Shown piece after piece: positions 51,414 through 63,000 of a stretch of DNA of 64,000 nucleotides. The DNA comes from Pseudomonadota bacterium (lineage in GTDB: Bacteria; Pseudomonadota; Gammaproteobacteria; Steroidobacterales; JBCBZW01): the NCBI GenBank assembly GCA_039193195.1, contig JBCCWS010000016.1:52669-116668 (forward strand). Reading direction: 5' to 3'. The notes beneath the pieces are model-generated. The model was not told the DNA's origin. It worked only from the letters and a program-made list of their open reading frames with translations, and made no database searches. Both the position numbers and the translations under genes were made by a program. Numbering within the stretch: the first letter of the stretch is position 1; each line of letters starts with the position of its first letter.

Positions 51414-52844
51414 CTACTTCTTGTTGATCCCGTGGAGCGCCCGTTTGTCCACGGCGAGTGACGCCTCGTGGACCGCCTCGGACAGAGACGGATGCGAGTG
51501 TATCGTGCGTTGAATGTCTTCGGTACTGGCCGAGAACTCCATCGCCAACACGGACTCGCTGATCAGCTCCCCCGCCATCGGCCCGACGATGTGAACGCCG
51601 AGAATTTCATCGTCCTCTTCCGCTGAGATGATCTTTACAAAGCCCGCCGCGGCTTCCAAGGCCTTGGCGCGCCCGTTGGCCGCAAAGCTGAAGCTGCCCG
51701 TCTTGTAAGCCTTTCCAGAGGCCTTTACCTGCTCCTCGGTCTGACCGACCCAGGCGATCTCCGGCGCCGTGTAGATCACAGAGGGGATGACGTTGTAGTT
51801 CACCTCACCGTACTTGCCGGCGATGAGGTCGGCGACCATTACGCCCTCTTCCGAGGCCTTGTGCGCCAACATCGGACCGCGCACGCAGTCCCCGACAGCC
51901 CAGACATTAGGTACGTTTGTGCGGCACTCGTCGTCGACGAGGATGAAACCGCGCTCATCCATTTTGATACCGGCATCCACGCCGAACAAATCGTCCATGT
52001 AGGGGCGACGGCCCACGGCAACAACGACCTTGTCGACGTCGACGGACTGCATGCCCTTAGCATCCTCGTAGGAGAGCTTGATGCCGTCAGCGGCGCGCTG
52101 TGCACCTTGCACTCTAGCGCCAAGTCGGATGTCCAGGCCCAGCTTCTTAAAGTGGCGCTGCGCCTCCTTGGCCACTGCACGATCGGCGGCGGCGAGGAAG
52201 TCCGGCATCGCTTCGAGGACGGTCACCTCTGTGCCCAAGCGACGCCAAACGCTGCCGAGCTCCAAGCCGATGACGCCGCCGCCGACGATGCCGAGTCGGG
52301 CCGGCACGGCCTCGAACTCGAGCGCCCCCCAGGAGTCAACGATGTGCTCGCCGTCGAAGGGCACCTGCTTGAGTTCTACGGGCGCCGAACCGGAAGCGAG
52401 GATCACCGTCTTGGTTTCGAGCAACTCGGGCTGGCCACCATGAGCGGTGAACTCCACCCTACCCGGCCCCAAAAAGCGGCCGTGGCCCTTGAAGCCCGTG
52501 ACGCCGTTCGACTTGAACAGGGCTTCGATCCCGCTCGTGAGCTGGCGGGTGATGCCCGACTTGCGCGACTGCATGGTGGCGAGGTCGAAGGACACACCCT
52601 CGAGTTGGATTCCGTGCTGGGCGAACTCACCGTGGGTGCGGTGATAGAGCTCAGAAGACTCGAGCAGCGCCTTGGAGGGAATACAGCCTGCATTGAGGCA
52701 GGTGCCACCGAAAGCGTAGGTGCCATCGTAGTTCTTCCACGCATCTATGCAGGCAGTCTTCAGTCCGTTCTGGGCCGCGCGGATGGCGGCGACGTACCCC
52801 GCCGGGCCGCCGCCGATGACGACGACGTCGTAGGTGTTGCTCAC
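51414..52844 (-). CDS. lpd: Dihydrolipoyl dehydrogenase (E3)
   Basis: This 476-residue flavoprotein has FAD motif VVVIGGGPAGYVAAIRAAQ, the redox disulfide in GGTCLNAGCIPSKALL, NAD motif LGIVGGGVIGLELG, and the C-terminal catalytic HSHPSLSEAVHEA. It regenerates lipoamide in the 2-oxoglutarate dehydrogenase complex. It starts at GTG after GGAGA, 58 bases after sucB. It may also serve other lipoamide complexes. Confidence 0.97.
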   Translation of the reverse strand: MSNTYDVVVIGGGPAGYVAAIRAAQNGLKTACIDAWKNYDGTYAFGGTCLNAGCIPSKALLESSELYHRTHGEFAQHGIQLEGVSFDLATMQSRKSGITRQLTSGIEALFKSNGVTGFKGHGRFLGPGRVEFTAHGGQPELLETKTVILASGSAPVELKQVPFDGEHIVDSWGALEFEAVPARLGIVGGGVIGLELGSVWRRLGTEVTVLEAMPDFLAAADRAVAKEAQRHFKKLGLDIRLGARVQGAQRAADGIKLSYEDAKGMQSVDVDKVVVAVGRRPYMDDLFGVDAGIKMDERGFILVDDECRTNVPNVWAVGDCVRGPMLAHKASEEGVMVADLIAGKYGEVNYNVIPSVIYTAPEIAWVGQTEEQVKASGKAYKTGSFSFAANGRAKALEAAAGFVKIISAEEDDEILGVHIVGPMAGELISESVLAMEFSASTEDIQRTIHSHPSLSEAVHEASLAVDKRALHGINKK

Positions 52845-52902
52845 GCTTATCTCCTTAGGCCGTGAGGCGTAGGTGGGGATCCCGAACCGTGTTCACAAGC
52901 GA

Positions 52903-54120
52903 TCACACCTGCAACATTAGGCGTGCCGGATCCTCCAGCATTTCCTTGACAGCGACGAGGAACAGCACGGCCTCGCGTCCGTCGATGATGCGATGGTCGT
53001 AGGAAAGCGCGATGTACATCATCGGCCGCGGCACCACCTGACCGTCCACTACCACGGGACGTTCCTGGATCTTGTGCATACCGAGAATCGCACTCTGCGG
53101 GGGGTTCAAGATGGGGGTCGACATCAGCGAGCCGAACACCCCGCCATTAGTGATGGTGAAGGTCCCCCCGGTGAGCTCCTCTAAGGTGATCGCCCCCTCA
53201 CGGGCGCGGGTGGCGTAGTCGACCACCCCCTGCTCGATCTGAGAGAAGGCCATATGCCCCGCGTCGCGCAGGACGGGGACCACCAAGCCGCGCTCTGTCG
53301 ACACGGCCACGCCGACATCTTGGTACTCATGGAATACGATATCGCCGCCTTCCACCGAGGCGTTCACGACCGGGTAGCGACGCAGGGCTTCCACCGCGGC
53401 CTTGACGAAGAAGGACATGAAGCCGAGGCGAACACCGTGAGCCTTCTCGAAGCTCTCCTTGTAGCGCTTGCGCAAGGCCATCACTTCCATAAGGTCCACC
53501 TCGTTAAAGGAGGTGAGGATGGCGGCGGTCTGCTGCGCTTCGACCATACGCTCGGCGATACGCGTCCGTAGGCGGGTCATCGGCACGCGACGCTCCGCAC
53601 GGGATCCTAGCAAAGGCAGATCGACGGCGGGCGCGGCGTCGTTGGCCGACCCGGAGTCACCCGAGCTGATAAAGGCCTGCACGTCGCCCTTGGTCACGCG
53701 GCCTGCCCGCCCGCTCGCCGGCACGGACTGCGGATTCACGCCGTGCTCGCCGGCGAGGCGCCGAGCCGCGGGGCCCATGCGCGGAGCCTCAGAGGGGCCA
53801 GTCGCCTCGGCGGCAGGCACCGCTGGCGTCTCAGCGGCAGCGGGCGCCTCTGCGGGCGCCGGTGCTGGCGCGGCTTGCGCCGTGGCAGTCTCGTCCAGCA
53901 GGGCGAGTATCTCGCCGCTGGTCACGGTGGCACCGTCCTCCACCTTCATCTCCACGAGCTTTCCGCTCGCGGGCGCCGGCACCTCGAGCACGACCTTGTC
54001 GGTCTCTAGATCCACCAGGTTCTCGTCACGTGACACGGCGTCACCGGGCGCCTTGTGCCAGGCGATCAGCACGGCGTCGGTCACCGACTCGGGCAACTGT
54101 GGGACCTTTACCTCAATCAC
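52903..54120 (-). CDS. sucB: Dihydrolipoamide succinyltransferase (E2, SucB)
   Basis: This 405-residue E2 has a lipoyl domain with the modified Lys in [12 protein letters not shown], an Ala/Pro-rich linker, a peripheral subunit-binding domain ([18 protein letters not shown]...GRVTKGDV) and the catalytic domain ending in [18 protein letters not shown], with the His-Asp catalytic pair. The GTG start overlaps the sucA stop (GTGA). It forms the core of the 2-oxoglutarate dehydrogenase complex. Confidence 0.97.
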   Translation of the reverse strand: MIEVKVPQLPESVTDAVLIAWHKAPGDAVSRDENLVDLETDKVVLEVPAPASGKLVEMKVEDGATVTSGEILALLDETATAQAAPAPAPAEAPAAAETPAVPAAEATGPSEAPRMGPAARRLAGEHGVNPQSVPASGRAGRVTKGDVQAFISSGDSGSANDAAPAVDLPLLGSRAERRVPMTRLRTRIAERMVEAQQTAAILTSFNEVDLMEVMALRKRYKESFEKAHGVRLGFMSFFVKAAVEALRRYPVVNASVEGGDIVFHEYQDVGVAVSTERGLVVPVLRDAGHMAFSQIEQGVVDYATRAREGAITLEELTGGTFTITNGGVFGSLMSTPILNPPQSAILGMHKIQERPVVVDGQVVPRPMMYIALSYDHRIIDGREAVLFLVAVKEMLEDPARLMLQV

Positions 54121-56999
54121 GTTCGTTTTCCTTCTTTCCTGCGATCTACGTGTTCCGTGGGTGATGCGCCGAGGGCGGCAGAGACCAGTGAGCTCTGCTC
54201 GTCGACGTGGCGACTGTAGTAGCCGACGGCTGGGGCAGCCATCGGAGCACGCCCGGCGTAGGTGAGCGTGATCTCACTACCCTGAATGGCTCGCTGCAAG
54301 CGGTGGCGGATCTGGTAGAAGGCGCCCTGGTTGCGCGGCTCTTCCTGGCACCAGACCAGCTCCTTCGCATTCGGGTAGCTGGCGAGCAAGGCGTTGAGTT
54401 CCGGGTCCGGAAAGGGGTAGAGCTGCTCGAGGCGCACCAGCGCCACGTCGCCGAGCTCCATCTCCTGGCGAGCCTTGAGTAGGTCGTAGTACACCTTGCC
54501 GCTGCACATCACCACGCGGCGGATGCGCTCGCGCTCCACCAACTCCGTCTCCTCGATCATCAGCTCGAAGCGGCCCGCGGACAGCTCCTCGAGAGAGGAC
54601 ACGGAGAGCGGATGGCGCAGCAGGCTCTTGGGCGTCATCACGATCAGGGGACGACGCATGGGCTGGCGCATCTGTCGGCGCAGCATGTGGAACATCTGCG
54701 CCGGAGTGGACGGTACGCACACCTGCATGTTGCCCTGAGCGCAAAGCTGCATGAACCGCTCCAGGCGTGCCGAGGAATGCTCCGGGCCCTGCCCCTCATG
54801 GCCATGGGGCAGGAACAGGACCAGGCCGCAAAGACGGTTCCACTTTGCCTCGCCGGAGCTGATGAACTGGTCGATCACCACCTGCGCGCCGTTAGCGAAG
54901 TCGCCGAACTGAGCCTCCCAGATCACCAGCGTATTGGGGTCCGTCGTGGAGTAGCCGTACTCGAAGCCGAGCACGGCCTCTTCCGAGAGCAGCGAGTCGT
55001 ACACCTCGAAGGTGCTCTTGGGCCCATCGAGGTGTTGCAGCGGCACGTGCAGCTCGTTGTTGGTCTGGTGATGGAGTACGGCGTGGCGGTGGAAGAAGGT
55101 GCCGCGGCCGCTGTCCTGCCCGACCAAACGCACGTCGTAGCCCTCGTTGAGGAGCGTGGCGTAAGCCAAGGTCTCGCAGAAACCCCAGTCCAGCGGATGA
55201 TCGCCGGCCAGCATCTTGCGCCGGTCGTCATAAACCCGTTGCACGCGCGGGTGCAGCTTGATGTGCTCCGGCACGCTCAGCATCTGCGCGCCAAGGGACT
55301 GCAAGCGCTCCGCGTCGGCAGCGCTCTGGGCCGCCCGCTGCACCTGCGCAGTCTCCTCCTGACCACCCTCGGCGAAGTAGGGACTCCAATCGACCGTATG
55401 CTCGTTGCCGACCATCGCGCGCGGGGAGATGAGCGCGATGCGCCCCTCATCGAGGCCCTGACGGTACTCGTCCACCTGGTCGCGCACGAAGTCCTGATCC
55501 ACCACGCCCTCTTCCATCAGCTGCTCGGCGTACATTCGACGCACTGGCTTGAGGTCGCGGATCGCGCGATACATTACCGGCTGAGTAGCAGAGGGCTCAT
55601 CAGCCTCGTTATGGCCATGTCGGCGGTAGCAAACCAGGTCGATCACAGCGTCGCGTCCGAAGCGATTGCGGTAGTCGAAGGCCATCTGGGTGACCAGGTG
55701 CACCGCTTCGGGGTCGTTGCCGTTGACGTGGAACACCGGGGCCTCGAGCATCTTCGCGACGTCGCTGGCGTACGGCGTGGAGCGCGCGTCGGCGGGGTTA
55801 CTCGTGGTGAAGCCAATCTGATTGTTGCAGATCACGTGCACCGTGCCGCCCACCTGGAAGCCAGGGGTTCGCGACATCTGCAAGGTCTCCATGACCACGC
55901 CCTGGCCGGAGAACGCCGCATCTCCGTGAATCAGCACGGGTAGTACCGCCTGACCCTCGCCGTCTTTGCGCCGATCCTGCCGGGCGCGCACGGAGCCGGC
56001 CACGACGGGGTTGACGATCTCCAGGTGCGAGGGGTTGAAGGCCAAGACCACATGCATGTACTCGTCGCCGGCCACCGGCACGTCGGTGGAGAACCCGAGG
56101 TGGTACTTGACGTCACCGGTGCCGAGCTGGCTGCCAGCCTGGTACAGGCCCTCAAACTCGCTAAACAACTCCGCCGGCGACTTACCGAGTACGTTCACCA
56201 GCACGTTGATCCGACCCCGGTGGGCCATCCCTATCACCAGCTCCCGGACGCCGCTTTCGCCGGCCTGGTCGATCAGGCTGTGGAGCAGTGGGATCAGTGA
56301 CTCCCCACCCTCGAGGGAGAAGCGCTTCTGGCCTACGTAGCGGGTGTGCAGGTAGCGCTCGATGCCCTCTGCGGCCGTGAGCTGGGCAAGCAGACCGCGC
56401 TTGCGCTCGCCGCTCAGCTTGGCCTCGACGGTGCTGATCTCCACGTGCTCGCGCAGCCATTGGCGCTCGACCACGTTGGAGATGTGCGCGTACTCGATGC
56501 CGATGCGACGGGTGTAAATACGCCGGGCCAGGGCCAGGATCTTACGCAGCTTCAGGCGCGTAGTGCCGGCCAAGCCCTCCGTGAAGAACTCCGTGTCCAG
56601 ATCAGACTCACCAAGGCCGTGCGCAGCGGGGTCCAAATCCTGCGGGGAATCAGACTCGAGCAGGCCCAGCGGATCGAGCTCGGCGAGCTTGTGGCCGTGC
56701 AGGCGGTAGGCCCAGATCAGTCGTAGCACGGCCGACTGCTTCTCCAGCGCCACCGAGGAGGTGCCCGCCGCCCCTGACCCAACCTGGGGTTGGAGCGCGC
56801 GCGCGGCCAGGGCATCACGGATCGGCCCATGGGGAATCTCCCCATTGGCGCCGTTCGCAATGCCGGCAAAGTAGGCTCGCCACGCGGGATCTAGCTGCTG
56901 CGGATCGGCCAGGTATTGTTCGTAGAGAGTTTCGACCAGGGGCGCGTTGGCGCCGAACAGGGGACTGTTCTTGTATCGCTGTTGAAGGCTGTCGCTCAT
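54117..56999 (-). CDS. sucA: 2-oxoglutarate dehydrogenase E1 component
   Basis: This 960-residue enzyme shows the OGDH E1 features: [20 protein letters not shown] near the N-terminus, [26 protein letters not shown], the thiamine-binding [32 protein letters not shown] region, and [18 protein letters not shown]. It decarboxylates 2-oxoglutarate in the TCA cycle. The ATG follows GGGTGAG. It is the first gene of a sucA-sucB-lpd operon on the minus strand, with a candidate promoter about 135 bases upstream. Confidence 0.98.
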   Translation of the reverse strand: MSDSLQQRYKNSPLFGANAPLVETLYEQYLADPQQLDPAWRAYFAGIANGANGEIPHGPIRDALAARALQPQVGSGAAGTSSVALEKQSAVLRLIWAYRLHGHKLAELDPLGLLESDSPQDLDPAAHGLGESDLDTEFFTEGLAGTTRLKLRKILALARRIYTRRIGIEYAHISNVVERQWLREHVEISTVEAKLSGERKRGLLAQLTAAEGIERYLHTRYVGQKRFSLEGGESLIPLLHSLIDQAGESGVRELVIGMAHRGRINVLVNVLGKSPAELFSEFEGLYQAGSQLGTGDVKYHLGFSTDVPVAGDEYMHVVLAFNPSHLEIVNPVVAGSVRARQDRRKDGEGQAVLPVLIHGDAAFSGQGVVMETLQMSRTPGFQVGGTVHVICNNQIGFTTSNPADARSTPYASDVAKMLEAPVFHVNGNDPEAVHLVTQMAFDYRNRFGRDAVIDLVCYRRHGHNEADEPSATQPVMYRAIRDLKPVRRMYAEQLMEEGVVDQDFVRDQVDEYRQGLDEGRIALISPRAMVGNEHTVDWSPYFAEGGQEETAQVQRAAQSAADAERLQSLGAQMLSVPEHIKLHPRVQRVYDDRRKMLAGDHPLDWGFCETLAYATLLNEGYDVRLVGQDSGRGTFFHRHAVLHHQTNNELHVPLQHLDGPKSTFEVYDSLLSEEAVLGFEYGYSTTDPNTLVIWEAQFGDFANGAQVVIDQFISSGEAKWNRLCGLVLFLPHGHEGQGPEHSSARLERFMQLCAQGNMQVCVPSTPAQMFHMLRRQMRQPMRRPLIVMTPKSLLRHPLSVSSLEELSAGRFELMIEETELVERERIRRVVMCSGKVYYDLLKARQEMELGDVALVRLEQLYPFPDPELNALLASYPNAKELVWCQEEPRNQGAFYQIRHRLQRAIQGSEITLTYAGRAPMAAPAVGYYSRHVDEQSSLVSAALGASPTEHVDRRKEGKRT

Positions 57000-57134
57000 T
57001 GCTCACCCAGTTGCACGAGCGCCGCTGGCGACGGGTTGTGCGGGGGCTGTGGACGTCCTGACGTCGGTCGGAAAAGGGTTCTGTTAGTGCCTTTGAAAAG
57101 CAGCCTTCGGGGCCACCGGCGCTAAGGCGACAGA

Positions 57135-57163
57135 AGTATAGCCCCCCCAGGCTCCGTAAGAAA
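57135..57163 (-). promoter_or_regulatory. Candidate sigma70 promoter for sucA
   Basis: On the minus strand, a -10 TATACT (57135-57140) lies 17 bases downstream of a weak -35 TTTCTT (57158-57163). The start of transcription would be about 130 bases ahead of the sucA ATG. The -10 fit is good, the -35 poor. Confidence 0.35.
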
Positions 57164-57296
57164 CGCTTTGTGCCTCCATTGGTGAAGCTTATGCAGGAAT
57201 ATCGACGCGGTTCGCAGCTTGGCCGGTTGGGCGACGTGACGGGCGGTGACTACACTGCCCACCGGACCCTTCTTCGCGCACACCCAGCACTGCCCG

Positions 57297-58616
57297 ATGA
57301 GCGACCACGGCGACCACCCGAGCTCCCTCGATCCCGCCCTCGAGCGCGTCTACGCCGCGCTGGTGGACGAGGAGGACGCCCGCACCTGCCGCGACATCTC
57401 CGAAGCGGCTTGTCGCGTGGTGCCGCGCGCCTTCCTGGCCAACACCACCGCCCAAGCGATGACCGGGTTTGGCGATGCCATCATCAGTCCTAAGACCACC
57501 CTGCCGTGGTTGCTCACCGCCCTCGGTGCCCCTGCCTGGGCCGCCGGTTTGCTCGTGCCCCTGCGCGAAGCCGGGTCGCTGCTACCGCAGCTTGCCATCG
57601 CCGGATGGCTGCGCGCCCTACCGCGACGCAAGTTCGCTTGGATGGTGGGGGCGGGCCTGCAGGGCGCCTCGGTGCTGGGGATCGCCGGCGCCGCCCTGGC
57701 GCTGGAGGGCCAGCCATTCGCCATCGCCGTGCTGAGTTTGGTCGCCTTATTCAGCCTGTCTCGCGGCATCTGCTCCGTGGCCGCCAAAGACGTGCTCGGC
57801 AAGACGGTCGCTAAGCGCCGCCGCGGCCAGGTCTCCGGCTACGCTGCCTCCGTCGCCGGCGCGGGCACCCTCATCCTCGCCCTGGCGCTCTGGTGGCTCG
57901 GCGATCCCGAGCGCATGCCCTACGTGCCAATGCTCTTGCTCGGTGGCGCCCTCTGGCTAGTTGCCATACCCGTGTACCAGCTAATCCCCGAGTATCCCGG
58001 CGCGACCGAAGGCGGTGCCAACGGACTGCGCGAAGCCGCTCGGCGAATGCACGTGGTGGTGGAAGACGCCGCGTTTCGCCGCTATCTCCTCGTGCGCTTC
58101 GCGCTCATCTCGACGGCGCTGATCGGACCCTTCGTCGTCGTGCTCGGCCGCGAGCGCACAGGCCTCACGCTCGCGTACTTTTTGTTCGCTCAGGGCTCCG
58201 CCTCCTTGATCGCAGGGCCGATATGGGGCCGCTTCGCAGATCTTTCGAGTCGACGCGTGCTCATTATAGCGGCCGCGGGCGCCGCCACGGTGGGCATCGC
58301 GACGGCCATGGCGGCCTGGCTCGCCCCGTCTCTGCTCAGCACTAAGTGGATGCTGCCGACGGTCTTCCTGGCCCTCGCAATCCTCCACGACGGCGTAAGG
58401 CTTGGACGCAAGACCCACATCGTCGACCTCGCCGGAGGCAACAAGCGAACGGACTACGTGGCCGTCGGCAACACGCTGACCGGTGTGGCCCTACTCGCGG
58501 TAGGCGCGCTGCTAGCGTTGGTTCCCCTGGCAGTCGGCGGCAAGATCTTGATGCTGGCGAGCGTAGCTGGCCTCGGCGCTGCCCTCGCCGCCACGCTCAG
58601 CGACGTTCAAACCTGA
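57297..58616 (+). CDS. MFS transporter
   Basis: This 439-residue protein has about 12 predicted TM helices, with characteristic basic loops (RALPRRKFAWMVG, TVAKRRRGQVSGYAASVAG) and the MFS-like GPIWGRFADLSSRRVLII in the second half. The substrate is unknown. The ATG at 57297 is preferred; the extra N-terminal residues of the longer frame overlap the non-coding leader. It is divergent from sucA, with 297 bases between the starts. Confidence 0.88.
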   Translation: MSDHGDHPSSLDPALERVYAALVDEEDARTCRDISEAACRVVPRAFLANTTAQAMTGFGDAIISPKTTLPWLLTALGAPAWAAGLLVPLREAGSLLPQLAIAGWLRALPRRKFAWMVGAGLQGASVLGIAGAALALEGQPFAIAVLSLVALFSLSRGICSVAAKDVLGKTVAKRRRGQVSGYAASVAGAGTLILALALWWLGDPERMPYVPMLLLGGALWLVAIPVYQLIPEYPGATEGGANGLREAARRMHVVVEDAAFRRYLLVRFALISTALIGPFVVVLGRERTGLTLAYFLFAQGSASLIAGPIWGRFADLSSRRVLIIAAAGAATVGIATAMAAWLAPSLLSTKWMLPTVFLALAILHDGVRLGRKTHIVDLAGGNKRTDYVAVGNTLTGVALLAVGALLALVPLAVGGKILMLASVAGLGAALAATLSDVQT

Positions 58617-58822
58617 GCACCCATCGCCGGCCTAAGCTAACACTATTACTAGCATTCCCGCGGCACGGTAGGCGGTGTTGACCGCCGGGTATGACGCATT
58701 GCGACTGCCGAGGGCCCTTAGATTGGGATTTATCTCCCTAGGAATTCAGTCTCAAACGCGAACCGTACTGCTATATTTCGCCCTGATCACTTCAGTAGAT
58801 TTGGGCGAGCTAACTGCCGTTG

Positions 58823-59824
58823 ATGGGCTATCAGCTGATTTTATTGTGCGCGTTACTGGCGGCGACGACGTGTCCTCCTGCAGCAGCCGCTCTCTGCGAC
58901 GTTCCCCTGCTTCAGTTGAGCGCTGGCGGCCAGGTGATGGCCGGTAGCCGAGAGACGTTGATTGCACACGTCAACGGAGGCGGGCGCGTGCGCATCGGCT
59001 GGCAGCTCGACTGGAACGTAGACGGCCACATTGACGTCAGCCATTGGTCCGACGGCAGCTTCCTTACGGTCTTCGAGGGAGAGGTCTTCGCTCAGTTCAA
59101 TGACATCCATCGCCAGATCCCACTGCCCGGTACGGGCGAGATCGCCCTTGCCGAAGGCGAACAGGCGGCGCGCTGGACGGGGAAGCTCGGCAGCGATGGG
59201 GTGCTCGAGGGCATCTTCTACGGCGGCAGCGCCCACCGCTGGAGCGTCGCCAGCCGCTGGTGTGACGCCGAGAGCGGGGCCCCGAGACCAAACCATGCCG
59301 AGCCAAGGCCCGCATCGTGTGACGCGCGCTGGCGGGAACGCTTTCGCAACACCTCGGACGGCGCGACGGAGCGCGGAGATCGGCGCGCGCTGGTCGATGC
59401 GCTTCGCCGCGGTGATCCCCTGCGCGTGGCCTGGGGCAGCACCTACGCAGATGGCACCTACACGATGGAGCACGTCGCCGAACCGGTGTTCTTTTCCATC
59501 GTCGGTGGCGACCACGTCGTGGCCCAGCTGCCCGAGCACATCGGGCAGATCACCTACGTGCGTTTAGACGATGCCCGCTTCGGCGCCGACCCTCAGGTCA
59601 TGTGGCGCGGGCTGCTGCGCACCGACGGCCTTTTCGACGCCGTGTGGGTTGATCGAGGCGATGGCCAGGTGGTGCGCCGCTTACCCCAGCGAGCCGCCGT
59701 GTCCTGGCTCACCCACAGCACCCCTGCGCAGACGGACTGCGCCCGCTCCCCGGCGCTGCAACTCGCCGTCCCCAACGGGGTAGTTCCCGATTCCACCCGC
59801 CAAGGCGAACGCGTGCCCCGCTAG
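58823..59824 (+). CDS. Secreted protein with an internally duplicated domain, unknown function
   Basis: This 333-residue protein has a signal peptide (LILLCALLAATTCPPAAA) and two related halves. The first half runs LIAHVNGGGRVRIGWQLDWN ... VFAQFNDIHRQIPLPGTG ... WTGKLGSDGVLEGIFY; the second runs LVDALRRGDPLRVAWGSTYA ... VVAQLPEHIGQITYVRLDDA ... WRGLLRTDGLFDAVWV. Each half ends near a single Cys (SRWC / DCAR). I do not recognise a family. Upstream is an AT-rich ~200-base gap, which may hold its promoter. The ATG at 58823 is preferred over a TTG one codon earlier. Confidence 0.75.
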   Translation: MGYQLILLCALLAATTCPPAAAALCDVPLLQLSAGGQVMAGSRETLIAHVNGGGRVRIGWQLDWNVDGHIDVSHWSDGSFLTVFEGEVFAQFNDIHRQIPLPGTGEIALAEGEQAARWTGKLGSDGVLEGIFYGGSAHRWSVASRWCDAESGAPRPNHAEPRPASCDARWRERFRNTSDGATERGDRRALVDALRRGDPLRVAWGSTYADGTYTMEHVAEPVFFSIVGGDHVVAQLPEHIGQITYVRLDDARFGADPQVMWRGLLRTDGLFDAVWVDRGDGQVVRRLPQRAAVSWLTHSTPAQTDCARSPALQLAVPNGVVPDSTRQGERVPR

Positions 59825-60059
59825 GGCGCGCTCGGGGCGTTTCGTGACCGACGGATAGCCACCCGGTCCACCCGACTCGGCACAGTTCTCTTAATCTCAC
59901 TGTAAAGCGAAAAACCTCCCCTCGTTATGCAACGAGCGGCTGTGGGTTTTCTCGATGCCGCCCGATAGCCGAACACTGAGAAGAAGCGAACGACCCCCAA
60001 GGGCTCGCTCGCCCAGCACATTCGGCCATCCGTGATGGCATGACGCATCGAGAAGACGT

Positions 60060-63000
60060 ATGAGCGACCAACACGACGCGCAATCCGAGGCGACGCCCGG
60101 CCCGAAGACGATCGATTCCGCCCTCGACCGAGAGGTCCGCCAGGGAGAGGATCGCCGGCGTGAGGACGTTGAGGAGTTCAAAGTCGATGTGGACAACGCC
60201 GAGCAGGCCGGTCAGGCGCCGCGCGCCGGCGGCTACGGCTCGCCAGACTTCGCTACGGACACGCGCGCCGAAACCTCCGGCGACCCGAGAAGCGAGGCTG
60301 ACAGCATAGAGCAGGCGCGGGTAGGCGCACGCACGGTTGAGGTGGACAGCGCAGATGCAGCCACCGAGACCGGCCAGGCGCGGCGCGGTGATCTGGAACA
60401 AGCCGACACGCCAGCGCGAGATGGAGAAACGGGCGCGAGCTCATCGCCACCCTCATCTCCCGCGCAGTCTCCCGAGACCTCGGCAGGGGAAGGCGTCCGC
60501 ACGCAACAGGGCGACGTGCAAGCACCGACGCCCGTCAGCACGCAGGATGGCGAAGAGGGTCCGGCGCTCACCTTCGTGCCCATCGACCCCAGCGCTGCTG
60601 GCGGGGATACGCCCGAGGCATCGGGCCCCGCCCCAGGCGCGGATGGCGAGCAACCCCAGGCCGAAGAGGGCGGTGCGGATTCCGCGCCGGCACCGGGCGC
60701 CGGCGGTGGCATGGTCATGGCCGATGGCGATGGGGCCCAAGACCAGGTCAGTGAAGATGCCGCCAACGGTGACCGGGTTGGCGTGGTTGCTAGCGCCGTT
60801 AGCAGCGACGGTTCAATGGTGACCTACTCCCTCGCCGACGACGCGCAGGGGCGCTTCGCCATCGATCCCGCCACTGGGGCCGTGTTCGTTCGTGCCCCCG
60901 AACTCCTCGACTTCGAGGCCGACCAAAGCCATGAAATCGTCGTCAACGTGGTCTCGGCAAACGGCTCTATCAGCACGCAGAGTTTTGTCATTCGCGTGAC
61001 GGACGACGACGAGTTCGACATATCCCCGATTGTCGACGGCGACGCCCGCGACGAGCGCGTGTCCGAGAATGCCAGCGCCGGCGAACAGGTGGGCGTGGCG
61101 GTCAGCGCCATGGACGCAGACGGCACCGAGAATGCCGTCACCTACCGCTTGAGCGACAACCCCAACGATGCCTTCGCCATCGACCCGGCGAGCGGCATCG
61201 TCACGGTCGCATACCCGAACGGCCTAGACTTCGAGGCCGCCCAGACCATGCAGATCGAGGTCACCGCCACCTCGGCCGACGGGTCCAACAGCAGTCAACG
61301 CTTCGCCATCGCGATCGACAATCACAACGAATTCTCGATCTCACCTACCGGCGATGCAGATGCGAGCGCCGACGCTGTCGCCGAGAGTGCTCGGGTCGGT
61401 GATCTGGTCGGCGTCACGGCACTTGCTGACGATAGCGACGGTGTCGATGGCGTCACCTACAGCCTGAGCGACAACCCAGACGGTGCCTTCGCCATCGATG
61501 CCCAGAGCGGCGTGGTGAGCGTGGCGGAGCCATCGGCCCTAGACTTCGAGTCGTCCCAGGCCATGCGCATCGAGGTGACGGCGACCTCCGACGACGGCTC
61601 CACCTCCACTCAGGCCTTCACCATCGCGATCAATGATGAAGATGAGTTCGACGTCTCTGTAGCCGTGGACGGCGACAGTGCGCAGGACACGATCGCCGAG
61701 AGCGCGGCCGTGGGCGACCCCGTGGGTATCACCGCATTCGCCGAGGACGAAGACGGCACCGGCAGTGCCGTGCAGTACTCGCTCAGCGAGAACCCGAACG
61801 ACGCTTTCACCGTCGATGCGCTGACCGGCGAGGTGACCGTAGCCCGTCCAGCGGGGCTGGACTTCGAGTCGGCACAATCGATGCGCATCGAAGTGACCGC
61901 CACGTCGGAGGACGGCTCCATCTCGACCCAGTTCTTCGACATCGCCGTGACAGACACGAACGAGTTCGAAGTATCCCCCGTCGCCGACCGCGACGGTGCA
62001 CGCGATTCGATCGCCGAGGCCGCCGAGGTTGGCGATACGGTTGGCGTAACGGCGTTCGCCGACGACCAAGACGGCAGCGACAGCAACGTCCAGTACTCGC
62101 TCAGCACCAATCCGAACGATGCCTTCGCCATCGATCCGCAGAGCGGCGTGGTCACGGTGGCGGATCCTGACGGTCTCGATTTCGAGTCTGCCGAGTCCGT
62201 GCGGATCGAGGTCACCGCCACCTCGGAAGACGGCTCCACGTCCGCGCAGAGCTTCGACATCACGATCACCGACGACGACGAGTTCGACGTGACCGCGACG
62301 GTCGACTCGGATGTAGGCGCCGACACCGTTGTCGAGAACGCCAGCGCTGGAGATGAGGTCGGTATCACCGCCTTCGCCAGCGACGATGACGGCTCGAACA
62401 ACGGCGTCGAGTACTCGCTTAGCACCAACCCCAACGACGCCTTCGCCATCGACGCCGAGTCCGGCGTGGTGACCGTCGCCGATCCGTCGGGCCTGGACTT
62501 CGAATCCGCCCAAACCATGCAGATCGAAGTCACCGCCACCTCCGACGACGGCTCCACCTCGACCCAGACCTTCGACATCGCCATCACCGACGATGACGAG
62601 TTCGATGTCTCCGCCGTTAGCGATAGTGACGGGGGTGCGAACACGGTCGCGGAGAACGCCTCGGCCGGCGATACGGTGGGCGTCACCGCCTTCGCTAGCG
62701 ACGATGATGGCGCTAACAACGGCGTCGAGTACTCCCTGAGTGCGAACCCGAACGATGCCTTCGCTATCGATGCCGATAGCGGTGTCGTGACCGTCGCCGA
62801 TCCTGGCGGCCTGGACTTCGAATCTGCTCAGACGATGCAGATCGAGGTGACCGCCACCTCCGACGACGGCTCCACCTCCTCCCAGACCTTCGATATCGCC
62901 ATCTCGGACAACGACGAGTTCGACATCTCCGCCGTCAGCGACACGGACGGTAGTGCCAACACCATCAACGAAGGCGCGTCCGCTGGCGACACGGTCGGGG

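Noticed and set aside
54612..55943. Plus-strand frame of 443 codons opposite sucA
   Set aside because: Low-stop antisense of a GC-rich gene; no motifs, while sucA is complete on the minus strand.
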